Under the pieces are notes generated by a model. The model did no database searches and was not told the origin of the DNA. It saw only the letters and a program-made list of their open reading frames with translations. The translations under genes were made by a program, and so were the position numbers. 64,000 nt of DNA from Diplonema japonicum (taxonomy: Eukaryota > Euglenozoa > Diplonemea > Diplonemida > Diplonemidae). The DNA lies in contig OZ025670.1 in assembly GCA_964019335.1 (NCBI GenBank), positions 620,001 to 684,000 of the forward strand, in the 5' to 3' direction. This document shows positions 48,605 through 60,470 of this stretch, in pieces (the first letter of the stretch is position 1; the number at the start of each line of letters is the position of its first letter).

Positions 48605-49677
48605 ATGTCACGCATGGGGCTGCTTGAAGCTTTGAAGGAGAAGCAAGAAGACACTCTTGTGCAGCTTTTTGAAGAAAAGGGCGTCACAGACGAAGATATC
48701 GCCCAGTCGCGCAGAAGGGTTGAGCTGATGATGAGGCTCAACTTGAGCTACAAGCAAAGGGCAGCCATCATGGAATACCTCGCAGATAAGGTGCCAGCCG
48801 TTAACGAGTGGGGCTACGCTTCATATGAAGCACGTGAAAGACGAAGACTTGCTGTTGAGTACAGAGAGCTTGCGCAGCTCGAGATGGTATGCAGCTCAAG
48901 GTATAACTGACTCAACACAGATGCCGGAGGAGGAGGCTCTGGAGTACAAGCGAAGCAACTTTTACAGGAGGTACCACACGTCTGGACAAATCACAAAGTG
49001 GAGTGACTATGTTGAGCCGATTGTCGAGAACAGGCACACACTCGAGGTCCGTGACAGATGGGGCGATTCGACCCTTCTACGATTCACTGACGCCGATTTG
49101 GAAAAAAAGTTTTCTGCAGTACCTGAGCTGAATGGCAAGGTCAGCCTGTGGAGGGGTAACATCTGCGAACTGGAATTCGACGCTGTCGTCAACGCGGCCA
49201 ACTCCTCGCTGAGGGGCGGGGGCGGCATCGACGGAGCCATCCACGACCAGGCAGGTATGTGTTCAACACAGTATTATGCCCACAGGTGCTCTGCTTGACG
49301 ATGAATGCATAGCCCATGGAGGGTGTCCTACCGGAGAGACGAGAGTCACGAAGGGGTATAAAATGCCCGCAAAATACATCTTACACACTGTGGGCCCTAC
49401 ACAAGAAGACCCAGACTTGCTCAAGAGCTGCTACGTAACCGTCTTGGAAGAGGTCAAAGCAAAGCAGTTGCGCACTGTTGCATTCTGCTGTGTTTCTGCT
49501 GGAATCTTCGGTTTCCCTCTTATCCACTCTTGCCACATTGCCCTGAGGACTATCAGAGAATGGTTGGAGAAGGATGATAATGCCTCTGCGGTTGACAACT
49601 TCTGTTTCTGTGTTTTTTTACCTCATGAGCTTGCCGTGTATGAAAGGCTGCTTCCTGTCTACTTCCCGAGATCTTAA
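48605..49677 (+). CDS. Macrodomain ADP-ribose hydrolase, MACROD-like (three exons)
   Basis: Exons are 48605-48886, 48921-49254 and 49286-49677; introns are 34 and 31 nt. Product about 335 aa. After a helical N-terminal region (about residues 1-150), the macrodomain begins at [20 protein letters not shown]. Motifs: [20 protein letters not shown] (catalytic loop, Asn-Ala-Ala-Asn and Gly-Gly-Gly-Ile/Val-Asp), [20 protein letters not shown] and HTVGPT. These residues identify a MACROD1/2 or TARG-type enzyme that removes mono-ADP-ribose from proteins or hydrolyses O-acetyl-ADP-ribose. All ADP-ribose-binding residues are present. The N-terminal extension is unusual. It may be functionally linked to ADP-ribosylation if the 1,523-aa protein nearby is an ART relative. 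Confidence 0.88.
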
Positions 49678-49946
49678 GTTCAAATAACGTAACCTGGTCA
49701 CTGCCACACGCGAGCGGCTTCTCTCATTATCGGCACAGCCTGTCGGTGTCGGGTCGTTGGTGCAGTGCATTACTACACTGGGCTGGCGAAGATCTTGAGT
49801 GCTTATTAAACTTTTTAGAGGGGCCTTGTCTGACGGGTTCCCTTTGATGTCTTACCTATCCTTTTGTTCTCTGGGTGCCAGGGCTGGGTTTCTTCTTGCC
49901 TTTATTTTTCGACAGCAGGCACAAAGTACTATTATCCGCAGAGCAG

Positions 49947-51232
49947 ATGAATCATTGCTTGCGAAGCCAAGCGAGAAGGCTTTCATGCACGACATCGTTG
50001 TTGAAGTTTGGCAGGTCGCGCGACCCGACAACATTGCCTGCGTACAAAAGAAGAGCTGTTGATGTCGTGAAGAGCCATTTGATGGTGCCTGCCCCGAAGT
50101 ATCAGGTAATGGAGATGGAACCGGAAGACCGTATTGACTGGCATGAGGTGCCAAACACCCACATTGGTACACCTGTGATTGACATGGTGCGGGACATCAC
50201 GGATTATCCTGCAAACGTGCTGGGCCCGTTGTTTAAGCAGAAGGCTCTTGTCCTTCAGAGCAGACACGGCAGGTCATACAACCTCACCGTCGGCTACCGC
50301 TTGAAGGAGGGGGACCTTCTTGGTATTCCAAAGGTGTTGCCCGAATTCCTCTACAAACGACTTGAAGGAGAGACCAGACCTGTGAGGAAGCTCTCTTTGG
50401 CAGAAGTAAAGCTTGTACGGTCTTGGGAGCTGTTCAGGACTGACGAGGTCATTGTCCTCAACAAGCCACCCGGAGTGGCATGCGATCGTATGTTTTCTAC
50501 TAACGTCACTCAACACAGCGGCGAGAGGCAGCGGGCTCACACTGCACGATATGTTGCCGGGGCTTATGTATGACTACAACGAGCCGCCAAAGATGTGCAG
50601 CAAGCTTGAGAAGGAAGCAAGTGGGTGTATTGTGTTGAGCAGAAATCATGAAGGGTTCAAGCTGTTGAGGGATAAGCTGCGGTTAAAGCGCGCACCGACA
50701 TTCTGCTTCTGGGCAGCTGTGACGAGAAAGCCTAAGACAGAGAGCGGCAGGATTGAGATGAACCTTGATGTCGAGAAGAAGGCGTCTGGGGACAGGGTGA
50801 TCATCCGTATGCAAGAAACGGGAACGTCAATGAAGTCGAAGCTGGAATACAGCGTGGTGTCCGACAGCAGCATGGGCCCCGCATGGGTGTCATATTACCC
50901 TTTGACAGAGCGGAGGAATGACCTGCGTATTGCGTCGGCAATGATCATGAAGGCGCCCATTTTGGGGGACTTGAAGTATGCCTTATGACCTCCTCACTTG
51001 TTACAGGTACGGTGGTGACGCTGCTGTGCCACAAAATCAGCTTGCGCGTTTGATTGGAAAAAGGACGAACGACCTGGACCTGCACCTCCACTGCCACCAG
51101 GTGTCACTGCCGTACGAAGACATCCGCGGCAGACGACGTATTGTATCAGCTCCCCTCCCTCCTCACATGAAGTCTTTGTGGGACTTCATGCACTGGAACA
51201 CAAAACACCAGGACCCTTACCTGGCATGGTAG
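49947..51232 (+). CDS. RluA-type pseudouridine synthase homologue with catalytic Asp replaced (three exons)
   Basis: Exons are 49947-50487, 50519-50975 and 51007-51232; both introns are 31 nt. Product 407 aa. An S4-like N-terminal region (about residues 90-160) precedes LNKPPGVACD and the synthase core. In active RluA/TruB-fold enzymes the core motif is HRLDxxTSG with Asp as nucleophile; here it reads CSKLEKEASGCIVLS, with R-L-D changed to K-L-E. The remainder (SCxVL strand, DLHLHCHQVSLPYEDI, an LHAH-like motif typical of the family) is intact. The N-terminus (MNHCLRSQARRLS) looks like a mitochondrial presequence. It probably acts as a non-catalytic mitoribosome assembly factor, as known for some mitochondrial RluA-like proteins. 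That role is inference. Confidence 0.75.
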
Positions 51233-51299
51233 AATTTCACGTGTACTTTTAATTTAAGTAGCGGTTTTAATCACGCAGGTGGATGACGTAGCTGGGATC

Positions 51300-52675
51300 A
51301 TGTCGCACAGAAGCGTCCCTGTCAAAGATGCTTTAAAGGCCGTGCAATTGAGAAGGGATTACAAGAAGCTGAAGGTCATCACACACCACCGCAGCAGATT
51401 GCTGTGGACTAGCGAGCTAATCGAAGAGATCAGGGCAGGGCAGTACGGTTCGCATGTGTACACAGCTAGCTTGCAGCTGCTAAGATCTTTCCCCGAGCCT
51501 AAAGCGACTATGGAGATAATACATGATATGCAGCAAAAAGGCATACGCCCCGAACGGGCAGCACTTTCTACCGCACTGAATGCAATGTCGGTGCGGCGCT
51601 TACACCCCAAAGACTTTGAAATCATCTGGTCATGGATGGTAAGGGCCGGGGTGAAGCCTATCCTTGATCACTATCTAGCGTATGCAAGGTTGTTGCTTAA
51701 GATGGGAGACTACAGCAAGACGTTGCATATGTTCGAACACTTGCAGAAGCCACGGTCTTGGTATGCTACTATGATACGGGGATGCCCAAGTGTGTCTCAG
51801 TCCGTAGAGCTTTTCCTTGAGTACGAGCGGATAGGGGTACTCCAGCACGCTCACTTCCATGCACTGCTGAAGCCCAAGACACGAGAAACGCAATCGGCAG
51901 TGTGGAACGGCGACTGCGGGTTCAATGATGAACGATGCAAAGCAAGAAACGTAGCTACACGCGAGCACGTGGTGTGGGTGCTGGAGAAGATGCACGAGCA
52001 TGGCTTTGTTCCGAACAGCCTCACAATGTCTTGTGTAGTGGCATGCTACAAGGAGAGCAGAGACTACAAGGCACTGCGTGAGACATTGGAAGTATTTGGG
52101 AAAGTAGGTTGTATCATGTCAGTAGTGCACTACACAGTGATCATCAGGGCGTTGGCTATGGTTACACAGCACCGCAGTGACGAGGCTTCTGTGCTGGGAA
52201 GGGTGTGGTACCAACAGGCTTCAAACGAGGGCCATGCTAATGACAATTTGCTTTGTGCTGCAATACTCCAATTATATGCGAATGGTGGAGATGTACAAGC
52301 GGTAAACGAAAAGTTGAAACAGGTATCTAAAAGAAAGAAAGAAAGAAAGAAAATAATGCTGACTCACCACAGCTCAAGCAAAGCGTTATCGCAACCCACG
52401 TGCTAGGCGAGTATTTGGGCAAGGCAAAAGCTGCAAAGACAACTCGAACAAACAAATACCTTGATGTTGATGTGTCTGACTATCCGCCCGCCGTCGTGTG
52501 CTACCCTGAGTGGGTAGACGAGACTCTTGTGAAGAAGGAAGGTTTGCATGTAGAAGGTCCCAGTGACTCTTATGAGCTGGATCACAAGAACCACGTGAAT
52601 ACCAACGATGGGGAGTATCTTAACGATTTCTGCGACGTGGCTACTGCTGTAGCACATGCACGGAGATACGTTTAG
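51300..52675 (+). CDS. Pentatricopeptide repeat (PPR) protein, probably mitochondrial (two exons)
   Basis: The acceptor is TCACGCAG (ending 51278). The first in-frame ATG is 51300; an ATG at 51283 opens a two-codon frame (ATGACGTAG). Exon 1 is 51300-52322 and exon 2 is 52373-52675; the 50-nt intron contains an AAAG microsatellite. Product about 441 aa. PPR-like helical pairs are visible: IHDMQQKGIRPERAALSTAL, EIIWSWMVRAGVKPILDHYL, LEKMHEHGFVPNSLTMSCVV and LRETLEVFGKVGCIMSVVHY. PPR proteins bind organellar RNA in a sequence-specific way. The C-terminal exon is acidic and Tyr-rich without repeats. The number and register of repeats suggest at least seven. Confidence 0.8.
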
Positions 52676-52727
52676 TTTTTAGAGTATTTTTAGACATTTG
52701 TCGTGTTCGCATCCAATCAGGGGGGCA

Positions 52728-54195
52728 ATGTTGTCCGGTTTAAGCATCCATGTCGCGCTCAAGGCGAGCACAAAGGAGCATAAAACTACATCGAAGCTTG
52801 TTGAGGATAACGGCGGACAGGTATCGGCTACAATTACTCCTTAGTGCAAACATTAGGTTACTGAGCTTTTGGAAGCTGACGTGGCAATAGCCAAGAAGGG
52901 AAGTGCCATGATAAAAACCATTGACGAAGCTGAAGTTCCTTGTGTGAATTCCACATGGTAGGTAGTAAGCTATGACATGACACGACATGACTCACAGGTT
53001 ACGAAAGACAATTAGCCAAGGACAGCCACTTCCGTACGACAGCTACCTCTTGGGAAATGAAGGCAATGGTATGTGCCCAGCGTTTCTTTACCCTCGCAGA
53101 ACCGGCACGGAGCTCCAAGCGCTCCCGAGAGGAGACAGAAGAATCGCCTGTTATGAAAGCGAAAAGGACGCCCCCCAAGAAAGTAAAGAAAAAGCGACTG
53201 AACGTTGCCATATCTACTGGTTTAGATGACTCAGCACTTCTCCCAATCATCAGACTGCTGGGTGGCACTGTTAGCGACGCGAAGAGTGCGCTTACTGAGC
53301 ATGTACCGTTGGCTGCTTTGATATCAGACGAGGACAGCATGACCGGCGAAGCGGCCCTTGCGGTCATCTGTGGCCAGAATGTCGTGTCCACCGAGTGGGT
53401 ATTCGCTAGTTTGGAAGCTAGCGAGTGGCTTGACGTGGAGCCTTATTTGATATTCCGCAGCGGCATGGATAGGGCCAAGACTGAGGAGCTGCCATTCAGG
53501 AAGATGAGTATCCTCCTCAGGGGCCGTGTAGAGCACCCGATTGGGGAGCTGTGCACCAAGCTCATCATCACACGCGGTGGTGGTAAGATCGCTGACTCAA
53601 TCGAAAAAGCCGATATCGTAGTTGACTTTGCCGGCCGTGGCAAAAGGCCCCACGCGCCTGTTATGGTCCAACCAAGTTGGTTGTTCCGCTCAGCGGAGGG
53701 CTACGAGCTGCTCCCCATTGATGTATGCATGATTTTTCAACCTATCCATTACAGGACTATAAAATTGCCACAAATGGGGAAGGCCCCAATAAAGTGCCAG
53801 ACCCAGTGAACAACGACAAGGCGGCACAAGCAAAGGAAAAGAAGCAGAAGGACAAAGAACAGAAAGAGAAAGAGAAAGCAATGAAGGAAGAGGAGAAGAA
53901 AGAAAAAGAAGAAAGGAAGAAAATGGAAAGGGAGAAGGAGAAACAGAAGAAGGAGGAGCAAAAGCGAAAGAAAGAAGAGGAGAAGGAGGAGGAAAGGAAA
54001 AAGAAAGAAGCAAAGAAAGCAGAGGTGGAGAAGAGTAAGAAAGAAGAAAAAAGAATCGAGGAAGAGCAGGAAAAAGAAGAGAAGAACAACGAAGAAGCTG
54101 TCGCGACTGAAGATGAGGTTCCGGAGTCGAGTGAAGCCTGTGCCTCGTCAGTTTCAGAAGACATGCTGATTGACGACTCTGATATTATAGTTTAG
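52728..54195 (+). CDS. Triple BRCT-domain protein with charged coiled-coil tail (five exons)
   Basis: Exons are 52728-52820, 52857-52957, 52998-53068, 53100-53722 and 53755-54195; introns are 36, 40, 31 and 32 nt. The second starts GTAGG, not GTATG. Product about 442 aa. BRCT 1 (first three exons) shows DNGGQVTELLEADVAI and the WxRKT signature Trp; BRCT 2 shows LLGGTVSDAKSALTEHVPLA and STEWVFASL; BRCT 3 shows RGGGKIADSIEKADIVV and VQPSWLF. A linker has a bipartite basic cluster (PKKVKKKR). The last exon is almost all Lys/Glu (KE-rich, about 90 residues), likely a single alpha-helix or coiled coil. BRCT domains bind phosphopeptides in DNA-damage signalling. The combination is not one I recognise. 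Confidence 0.75.
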
Positions 54196-54294
54196 AGCCA
54201 GTCTGTGTTTTTAACACCAACGCAAGGGCCCTAGCTCTTCCTCCACTTTTCTTCGGTGTATTTCTGTGACAGGCTTCATTACCTCCAGGAACAG

Positions 54295-55193
<899 letters not shown>

Positions 55194-55268
55194 ATTATTG
55201 ATATATTAGACTCTGATTTTAGAACTACAAGGCATTCATCTTTTACAAGTCATTCTTGCAGTCCCCAG

Positions 55269-56159
55269 ATGGCACTGTTCAAGAACCAAGTAGTTCTCCC
55301 GAATTGCGGCGATGTGCGACAAATGACTGGGGATCCGAACGGCTTGTTTCTATTATTATCACGTGACGAGGGTAGCGAGGTGGTACCACTGCGCAAGGGA
55401 GCAAAGAGCTTGAATCTATCGCGTGATGCACAAGTGGTCCCCCTCCTCGACCCGTCCACGTCGATAGTGTTGGACCTTGTCCATGAAGACGGGAAGTACG
55501 CGCCATATGCCTACAATCTGGAGAGTAACAATGCTTGGTCTGACATTCCCGTTACCATCAGCCCTTTCGTGTCGGCTTCATTGGCAGTTGACACGACAGG
55601 TTCGCAAGCGACCCTAGTGTCCCAGAAGGAAGATGCTGTTCCTGCCTTCTACACATCCTTCAACCTCATAGCCGTCCTTGTTGATGGATACGTCACTGTG
55701 TTTGATGTCCATGTTGCCGACGAGGTTAAGATTTCCCTCAAATGGCACACGGTAACACAAATATCTCGGAGTGCCTCCGAGCTTTCGGCAGTCCTGACGC
55801 AGCGGTACTTCATAGTAGGTGTTGGTAACGAGGTAAAGATGTGTTTCTCAGGATCAGAGGATCCCTCAACGGCTGTTGTGAAGTCGCATCAGTTCGAAGC
55901 TTCTGAGGTTGTGAAGGAAGTGGTTGTGTTGTCTAACAACAAGGTTTTGGTACTGGTGGCTTCCGGGTTGTACATATTCAGCCTGGCCATGCCCTTCAAA
56001 GCGACTCCTTCTGTGATGCAAGTACTGCTCAGCACGCGTGCTCATGTTGAACATATAGCAGCTTTCCCAACCTTCTTGGACCCTTTCGTAGCTTCTTCTG
56101 ACTGTCTAACATGCTTGGCTTGTAGCGATGGGGTATGCCAGGTTTACACCATGACATAA
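55269..56159 (+). CDS. Unrecognised beta-propeller-like protein
   Basis: An acceptor CTTGCAG (ending 55260) precedes ATG 55269. Single exon, 296 aa. Regular beta-strand spacing with GxFxxx-like turns (ADEVKISLKWHTVT, YFIVGVGNEVKMCF) and the C-terminal LTCLACSDGVCQVYTM suggest four to five WD40-like blades. There is no GH-WD signature strong enough for assignment. No signal peptide or TM. It resembles part of a nucleoporin/WDR type fold, but is short; I do not assign a family. Confidence 0.6.
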   Translation: MALFKNQVVLPNCGDVRQMTGDPNGLFLLLSRDEGSEVVPLRKGAKSLNLSRDAQVVPLLDPSTSIVLDLVHEDGKYAPYAYNLESNNAWSDIPVTISPFVSASLAVDTTGSQATLVSQKEDAVPAFYTSFNLIAVLVDGYVTVFDVHVADEVKISLKWHTVTQISRSASELSAVLTQRYFIVGVGNEVKMCFSGSEDPSTAVVKSHQFEASEVVKEVVVLSNNKVLVLVASGLYIFSLAMPFKATPSVMQVLLSTRAHVEHIAAFPTFLDPFVASSDCLTCLACSDGVCQVYTMT

Positions 56160-56449
56160 CAACAGAGTATCTTCCTTTGTCCTGCCAGAGAACTTACGGA
56201 GCTTGCTGGAAAACAGAATAGATCTAAAACAGAGTGCAACACAACGCGAAAAGGTTATTCTAAAGGCACTTTAATAGAGGATCATGTGATGTGTATCGGT
56301 GCCGAGTGCACGAAGGTCTGCATGGTGCCACCGCACTATGTTTTTGTGTGTTGTGGATCGCCTAGTGACTCGAAGGTCATAATGTTTACTTTGCAGTTAC
56401 CGTATTCAGCGCTTGCACTTCACAATGAGCAACACTATCACAGAATAGA

Positions 56450-59400
56450 ATGAACTATGACATTTCTTTCGGATCAGAATTGGATCAGATGAGCATTGAT
56501 CAGGATGAGATAATTCACCTTCCGAGATCGAAGCATCCTGGGAGGACAATTTCAAGGGATGTGATTTGTTATGGATGTTCGTTCCTGGCATGCGCAGTAG
56601 CGATAGCTGTAGTGTGTATTGTAGTATTCAATACTGACGATTCACATGAGGATGACAACACCACAAGTGGGAAGCAGTTTATCAGACTCGTCAACGGCGA
56701 CGTCCCCTCTGAGGGGAGAGTAGAGGTGTACCATGGCAGTGGTTGGGGCACTGTTTGTAGTGATAACTGGGACGTTCTAGATGCTACTGTGGTGTGCAAG
56801 CAACTTGGATATGCTGGGGCGTCTGACGCGCCTAAGGATGCTTTTTTCAGTGAAGGGAACGGGTCCATATGGCTAGATAATGTGAGATGTATGGGGAGCG
56901 AAGATTCGTTGCTATCGTGTCCAAGCCTTGGATGGGGCACCCATGACTGTCTTCACAGCCAAGATGCATCGGTTGTGTGTACAAACGAGATGCCTTGCGG
57001 GAGTTGTCCAGCGCTTCCGGTTCATGTGGGTCCTGTCTCTACAACCTTTGTTTTCTTGTGTGAAATCATGGCCAATGTTTCATCTACCTCACAGTGGAAA
57101 CAAGTGAAATCCAAGCCTGGCACGCTGCTCACGATATCTATGAAGAACGGGAGCCCATTGTTCTACAACGGTACTGCAGTTTACGGAGGCTCTAGTGCTT
57201 GCTTGCTGAATTTGGCCGATGATGTCGTAAGCGGAAAGTATGTCGGCCAGCTTCACGGCAGCAGCGGGGAACTTCACTGGATGCTATTGAACAGCAACAA
57301 CTGGGAGGTGTCTCAAACCGACACGTTCCCACCATTTGTAGAGTCTGTGGTCGTCTTGCCAAATCAGGTGATACGAAAGCACCCCACGACGCCCCAGCCT
57401 ACAAAAGCACCTTGTTCATTCGGCGGGGTTTTGCAAAGTGCAACTTATCTAAAAGGCTGGGCACTGGGAGACTCAGCCACTTACACGGAAGAGGAAGCGA
57501 TGACAAAGTGCATTTCGTATAACTGGGGGTGCATGGGTATCACATGTAGCTCGGCTGATAAGTGTACCGTTCGTGCCCAAGCACAAATATTAACATCACC
57601 TTTCGGTGAGTATTCTTGCCTCAAACCAGAGCAGGAGCCTACTACGCCTGAAATTTGCATTGCCTGGAGGCAGACCGGTGGGTGCGTGTCTAGTGGTCCT
57701 AGGGAGCCAGACCGGGATACTGACTGCAGCTACATGGTTCCAGCAGACGTGTCTGGCTATTGTCAATGTGGTGGTGGCAAAACAATCGACTTTTCTTGCG
57801 GTCCGCAAAGAGAGTACGGCAGCTGCGAGTATCTTTGCAAGCTCCCTCCTTATGACGAGTGTGTGGAAGATCATCCGTGCGGAGCCGAAGCAGAATGCAG
57901 CGACGCTAACACGTCACCTAATAGCATCGGGGATGCGGTGTGCGTTTGTAGAAGTGGCTACACTGGCTATAGCACTAACAGCGTTCCTGAATGCACATCA
58001 GTTTATTCGTGGATAGAAGGCATACAGTGCCCAGAAAGCCTCTTTGAAATAGACAGTAGTGATGAGTGTTTGCAGGCAGCGATACAATTCAACAATCAAA
58101 CGACTTCTGTTAGGACTGAGGGCTCGGGAGGGTGCCGCTTTGTGGATGATGAGTTTGTGTGGGGCCCGCCTGACCGTGCAGTTCAAATCAGCAGCAATGT
58201 CGCTACCTTATGCACGTCTAATGCAATGCGTGGCGGTCTGGTTCCGCCACCTCAGACGTCTTCGAGTATCGAGAAGCAGGTGAATGCTGTTGGTAGCCTG
58301 CTGAAAAGAGTGCTAGGTGCTGATGCAAGCATGTTCCATGTTACTCTTGAACCCAGCCACGCAGACTCCTGCAGTCTTGATTCTGACGGGAAAACTGCGG
58401 ATGTCAAAGGGAGTTCCATTTTAGCTGTGTGCAGGTGCATATATACATATATGAAAAAGAATGGGCTATCTGTCTCGTGGGGCAGAAAGAGAACTGGATA
58501 CAATGTTTTTACAGTTGACTGGAGACCTGCGAACATTAAACACAAGGCTGTTGTCCCTCTACGGTATTCGTACAACACCTGCACCTTTAGCTATACTATG
58601 GCTTGGTGGGACTGGGATAGATGGCAGCAGGAAATCGACTGGCTGGCATTGAGAGGTGTAAACCTACCTCTTGCATTTGTTGGACAGGAGAAAATCTGGA
58701 AGAATGTGTTTATGAATCTTGGGGTAAGCGACAGCGAAGTAAACACTTTTCTTGGAGGTGCTGCCTTTTTGGCTTGGGTATGTTTAGAATCTAACAGCTA
58801 TCACACGCAGGAACGGATGGGGAATCTCGCTGAATGGGCAGGGCCGCTTTCCTCAGAGTTTATCAACAGCAGAAACAACCTGCAGGTGAAAATCCTAGAT
58901 CGGATGCGTTCCCTGCGCATGATGCCTGTGCTTCCTGCCTTTGCTGGTTATGTACCCCGTGTTATGAAGCAGCTATTCCCCAATTCGTCCTACGCCGAAA
59001 GCCAAAAGTGGAATGGGTTCGGTTCCACGGTGCTGCTGCAGCCTGATGACCCGCTGTTCGTGCATATATCTCAAATGATTATCAAAGAGCAGAAAGATAC
59101 CTACGGCTGGGTGAGCCACTATTATAATGCTGACACCTTCAACGAAATGCTTCCTTCCAGCAATGATCCATCATACCTGGCCGCTTCTGCTTCATCTGTT
59201 CTGGCGGGAATAAAACAAGGCGACCCATACGGCAAGTGGGTCATGCAAGGTTGGTTGTTTACAAATCACTGGTGGGGAAATGATGAGATCAGTGCCTACC
59301 TTTCTGATCTGCCAAGAAGTGACGTCCTTATTTTAGATTTGAACAGCGATGCAGCCCCCGTGTATCCGCGGACCAACAATTATTTCCACACTTCATTCGT

Positions 59401-60418
59401 GTGGTGCCTGCTCCACAACTTTGGAGGTCGCCCTGGCGTATACGGTAATATGGAAAATATCGCGAAGCAGTCGAGCGCAGCACTGAACAGAGTTGACGGC
59501 TCCATAGCAGGCATGGGAATCACGATGGAGGCGACGCAACAGAATCCCATCGTCTATGATCTTTTGCTAGACCTCGCTTGGGACGGGACAGGTGCTGCTG
59601 CTGTCAGCAATTGGACAGATGAATGGGTTGCATCGCGTTACGGACAAGGGAAGAAGCTGCAAGATGCATGGGACATCCTTTCCACTACTCTTTACAATGG
59701 CGAAGTAAACCCTCCTACTGATAAGTGGATCATCTACAGCACACCCAACCTGAATAGTATGAAATGCGGCTGCTCGTACTGTCACGAAGATAGCAAAGTA
59801 CACATTGCATGGTCAACCTTCCTCGATGCAGCAGCTACAGAGAGCTTGCTATGGAAGCGTGATCTGGCTGTGTTTACTGGCCTCGTACTGCAAACTGCAG
59901 CATGTAGGTTGTTTGATGTTCTTGACGCAAGGTTTCAGAGGTACACGAACACTCAAACCTCTAAAGAGGCTGCTAAGAAAGAACTGCTATCCTCTCTGGG
60001 AGAGCTTCTAGATGTGTACGACACGCTAGATGACGTATTATCGACTGACCCTAACTTGCAGTTGGCGTGCTGGCTTGATGATGCAGGATCGTGGGGAAGC
60101 ACCCCGGATGCAACAGCTTTGCTAAGGTTTGGGGCAAGAAATCAGGTCACGCTTTGGGGGCCTGATCCGGACTATTTGAATGACTATGCAAAGAAGTCAT
60201 GGAGTGGCTTGGTGAAACATTACTACAAAGGACGGTGGAAGATTGTTAGGGATATGGTTGCGAACGATGCTTTAGAAGGTTATTTACGTGCAGTGAGAGA
60301 GTTTGAAATTTCTTGGAACAACGCACCCTATAACCAATCTTCCTGTGGGGCGACGGGCGATATTTACCAGCTGGCTCTCTCTGTTAGAAGGAAGTACTAC
60401 GCCGGGTTTGTTGCGTGA
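56450..60418 (+). CDS. NAGLU: Membrane-anchored SRCR-containing alpha-N-acetylglucosaminidase (NAGLU) fusion (two exons)
   Basis: ATG 56450 opens a frame interrupted by a stop-free 33-nt intron (58778-58810); the product is 1,311 aa. An N-terminal cytoplasmic tail and TM helix (residues about 38-60: CSFLACAVAIAVVCIVVF) make it type II. An SRCR domain (residues about 77-180: GRVEVYHGSGWGTVCSDNWD, VVCKQLGYAGA) with paired Cys follows. Residues about 180-600 hold further Cys-rich and EGF-like stretches (CVCRSGYTGY). The NAGLU catalytic region starts near 604: SYTMAWWDWDRWQQEIDWLA, then WERMGNLAEW (animal WGRMGN), the conserved DTFNEM and TMEATQQN motifs. NAGLU removes terminal N-acetylglucosamine from heparan sulfate in lysosomes. 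Removing the intron gives an alignable AFLAW-ERMGN junction, good evidence for splicing. The SRCR-NAGLU combination is unusual. Confidence 0.85.
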   Translation: MNYDISFGSELDQMSIDQDEIIHLPRSKHPGRTISRDVICYGCSFLACAVAIAVVCIVVFNTDDSHEDDNTTSGKQFIRLVNGDVPSEGRVEVYHGSGWGTVCSDNWDVLDATVVCKQLGYAGASDAPKDAFFSEGNGSIWLDNVRCMGSEDSLLSCPSLGWGTHDCLHSQDASVVCTNEMPCGSCPALPVHVGPVSTTFVFLCEIMANVSSTSQWKQVKSKPGTLLTISMKNGSPLFYNGTAVYGGSSACLLNLADDVVSGKYVGQLHGSSGELHWMLLNSNNWEVSQTDTFPPFVESVVVLPNQVIRKHPTTPQPTKAPCSFGGVLQSATYLKGWALGDSATYTEEEAMTKCISYNWGCMGITCSSADKCTVRAQAQILTSPFGEYSCLKPEQEPTTPEICIAWRQTGGCVSSGPREPDRDTDCSYMVPADVSGYCQCGGGKTIDFSCGPQREYGSCEYLCKLPPYDECVEDHPCGAEAECSDANTSPNSIGDAVCVCRSGYTGYSTNSVPECTSVYSWIEGIQCPESLFEIDSSDECLQAAIQFNNQTTSVRTEGSGGCRFVDDEFVWGPPDRAVQISSNVATLCTSNAMRGGLVPPPQTSSSIEKQVNAVGSLLKRVLGADASMFHVTLEPSHADSCSLDSDGKTADVKGSSILAVCRCIYTYMKKNGLSVSWGRKRTGYNVFTVDWRPANIKHKAVVPLRYSYNTCTFSYTMAWWDWDRWQQEIDWLALRGVNLPLAFVGQEKIWKNVFMNLGVSDSEVNTFLGGAAFLAWVCLESNSYHTQERMGNLAEWAGPLSSEFINSRNNLQVKILDRMRSLRMMPVLPAFAGYVPRVMKQLFPNSSYAESQKWNGFGSTVLLQPDDPLFVHISQMIIKEQKDTYGWVSHYYNADTFNEMLPSSNDPSYLAASASSVLAGIKQGDPYGKWVMQGWLFTNHWWGNDEISAYLSDLPRSDVLILDLNSDAAPVYPRTNNYFHTSFVWCLLHNFGGRPGVYGNMENIAKQSSAALNRVDGSIAGMGITMEATQQNPIVYDLLLDLAWDGTGAAAVSNWTDEWVASRYGQGKKLQDAWDILSTTLYNGEVNPPTDKWIIYSTPNLNSMKCGCSYCHEDSKVHIAWSTFLDAAATESLLWKRDLAVFTGLVLQTAACRLFDVLDARFQRYTNTQTSKEAAKKELLSSLGELLDVYDTLDDVLSTDPNLQLACWLDDAGSWGSTPDATALLRFGARNQVTLWGPDPDYLNDYAKKSWSGLVKHYYKGRWKIVRDMVANDALEGYLRAVREFEISWNNAPYNQSSCGATGDIYQLALSVRRKYYAGFVA

Positions 60419-60470
60419 TCTCACTTTAATTTTGTGTTGTCTTCTTATTAACTACCTACAGGACACCAAG

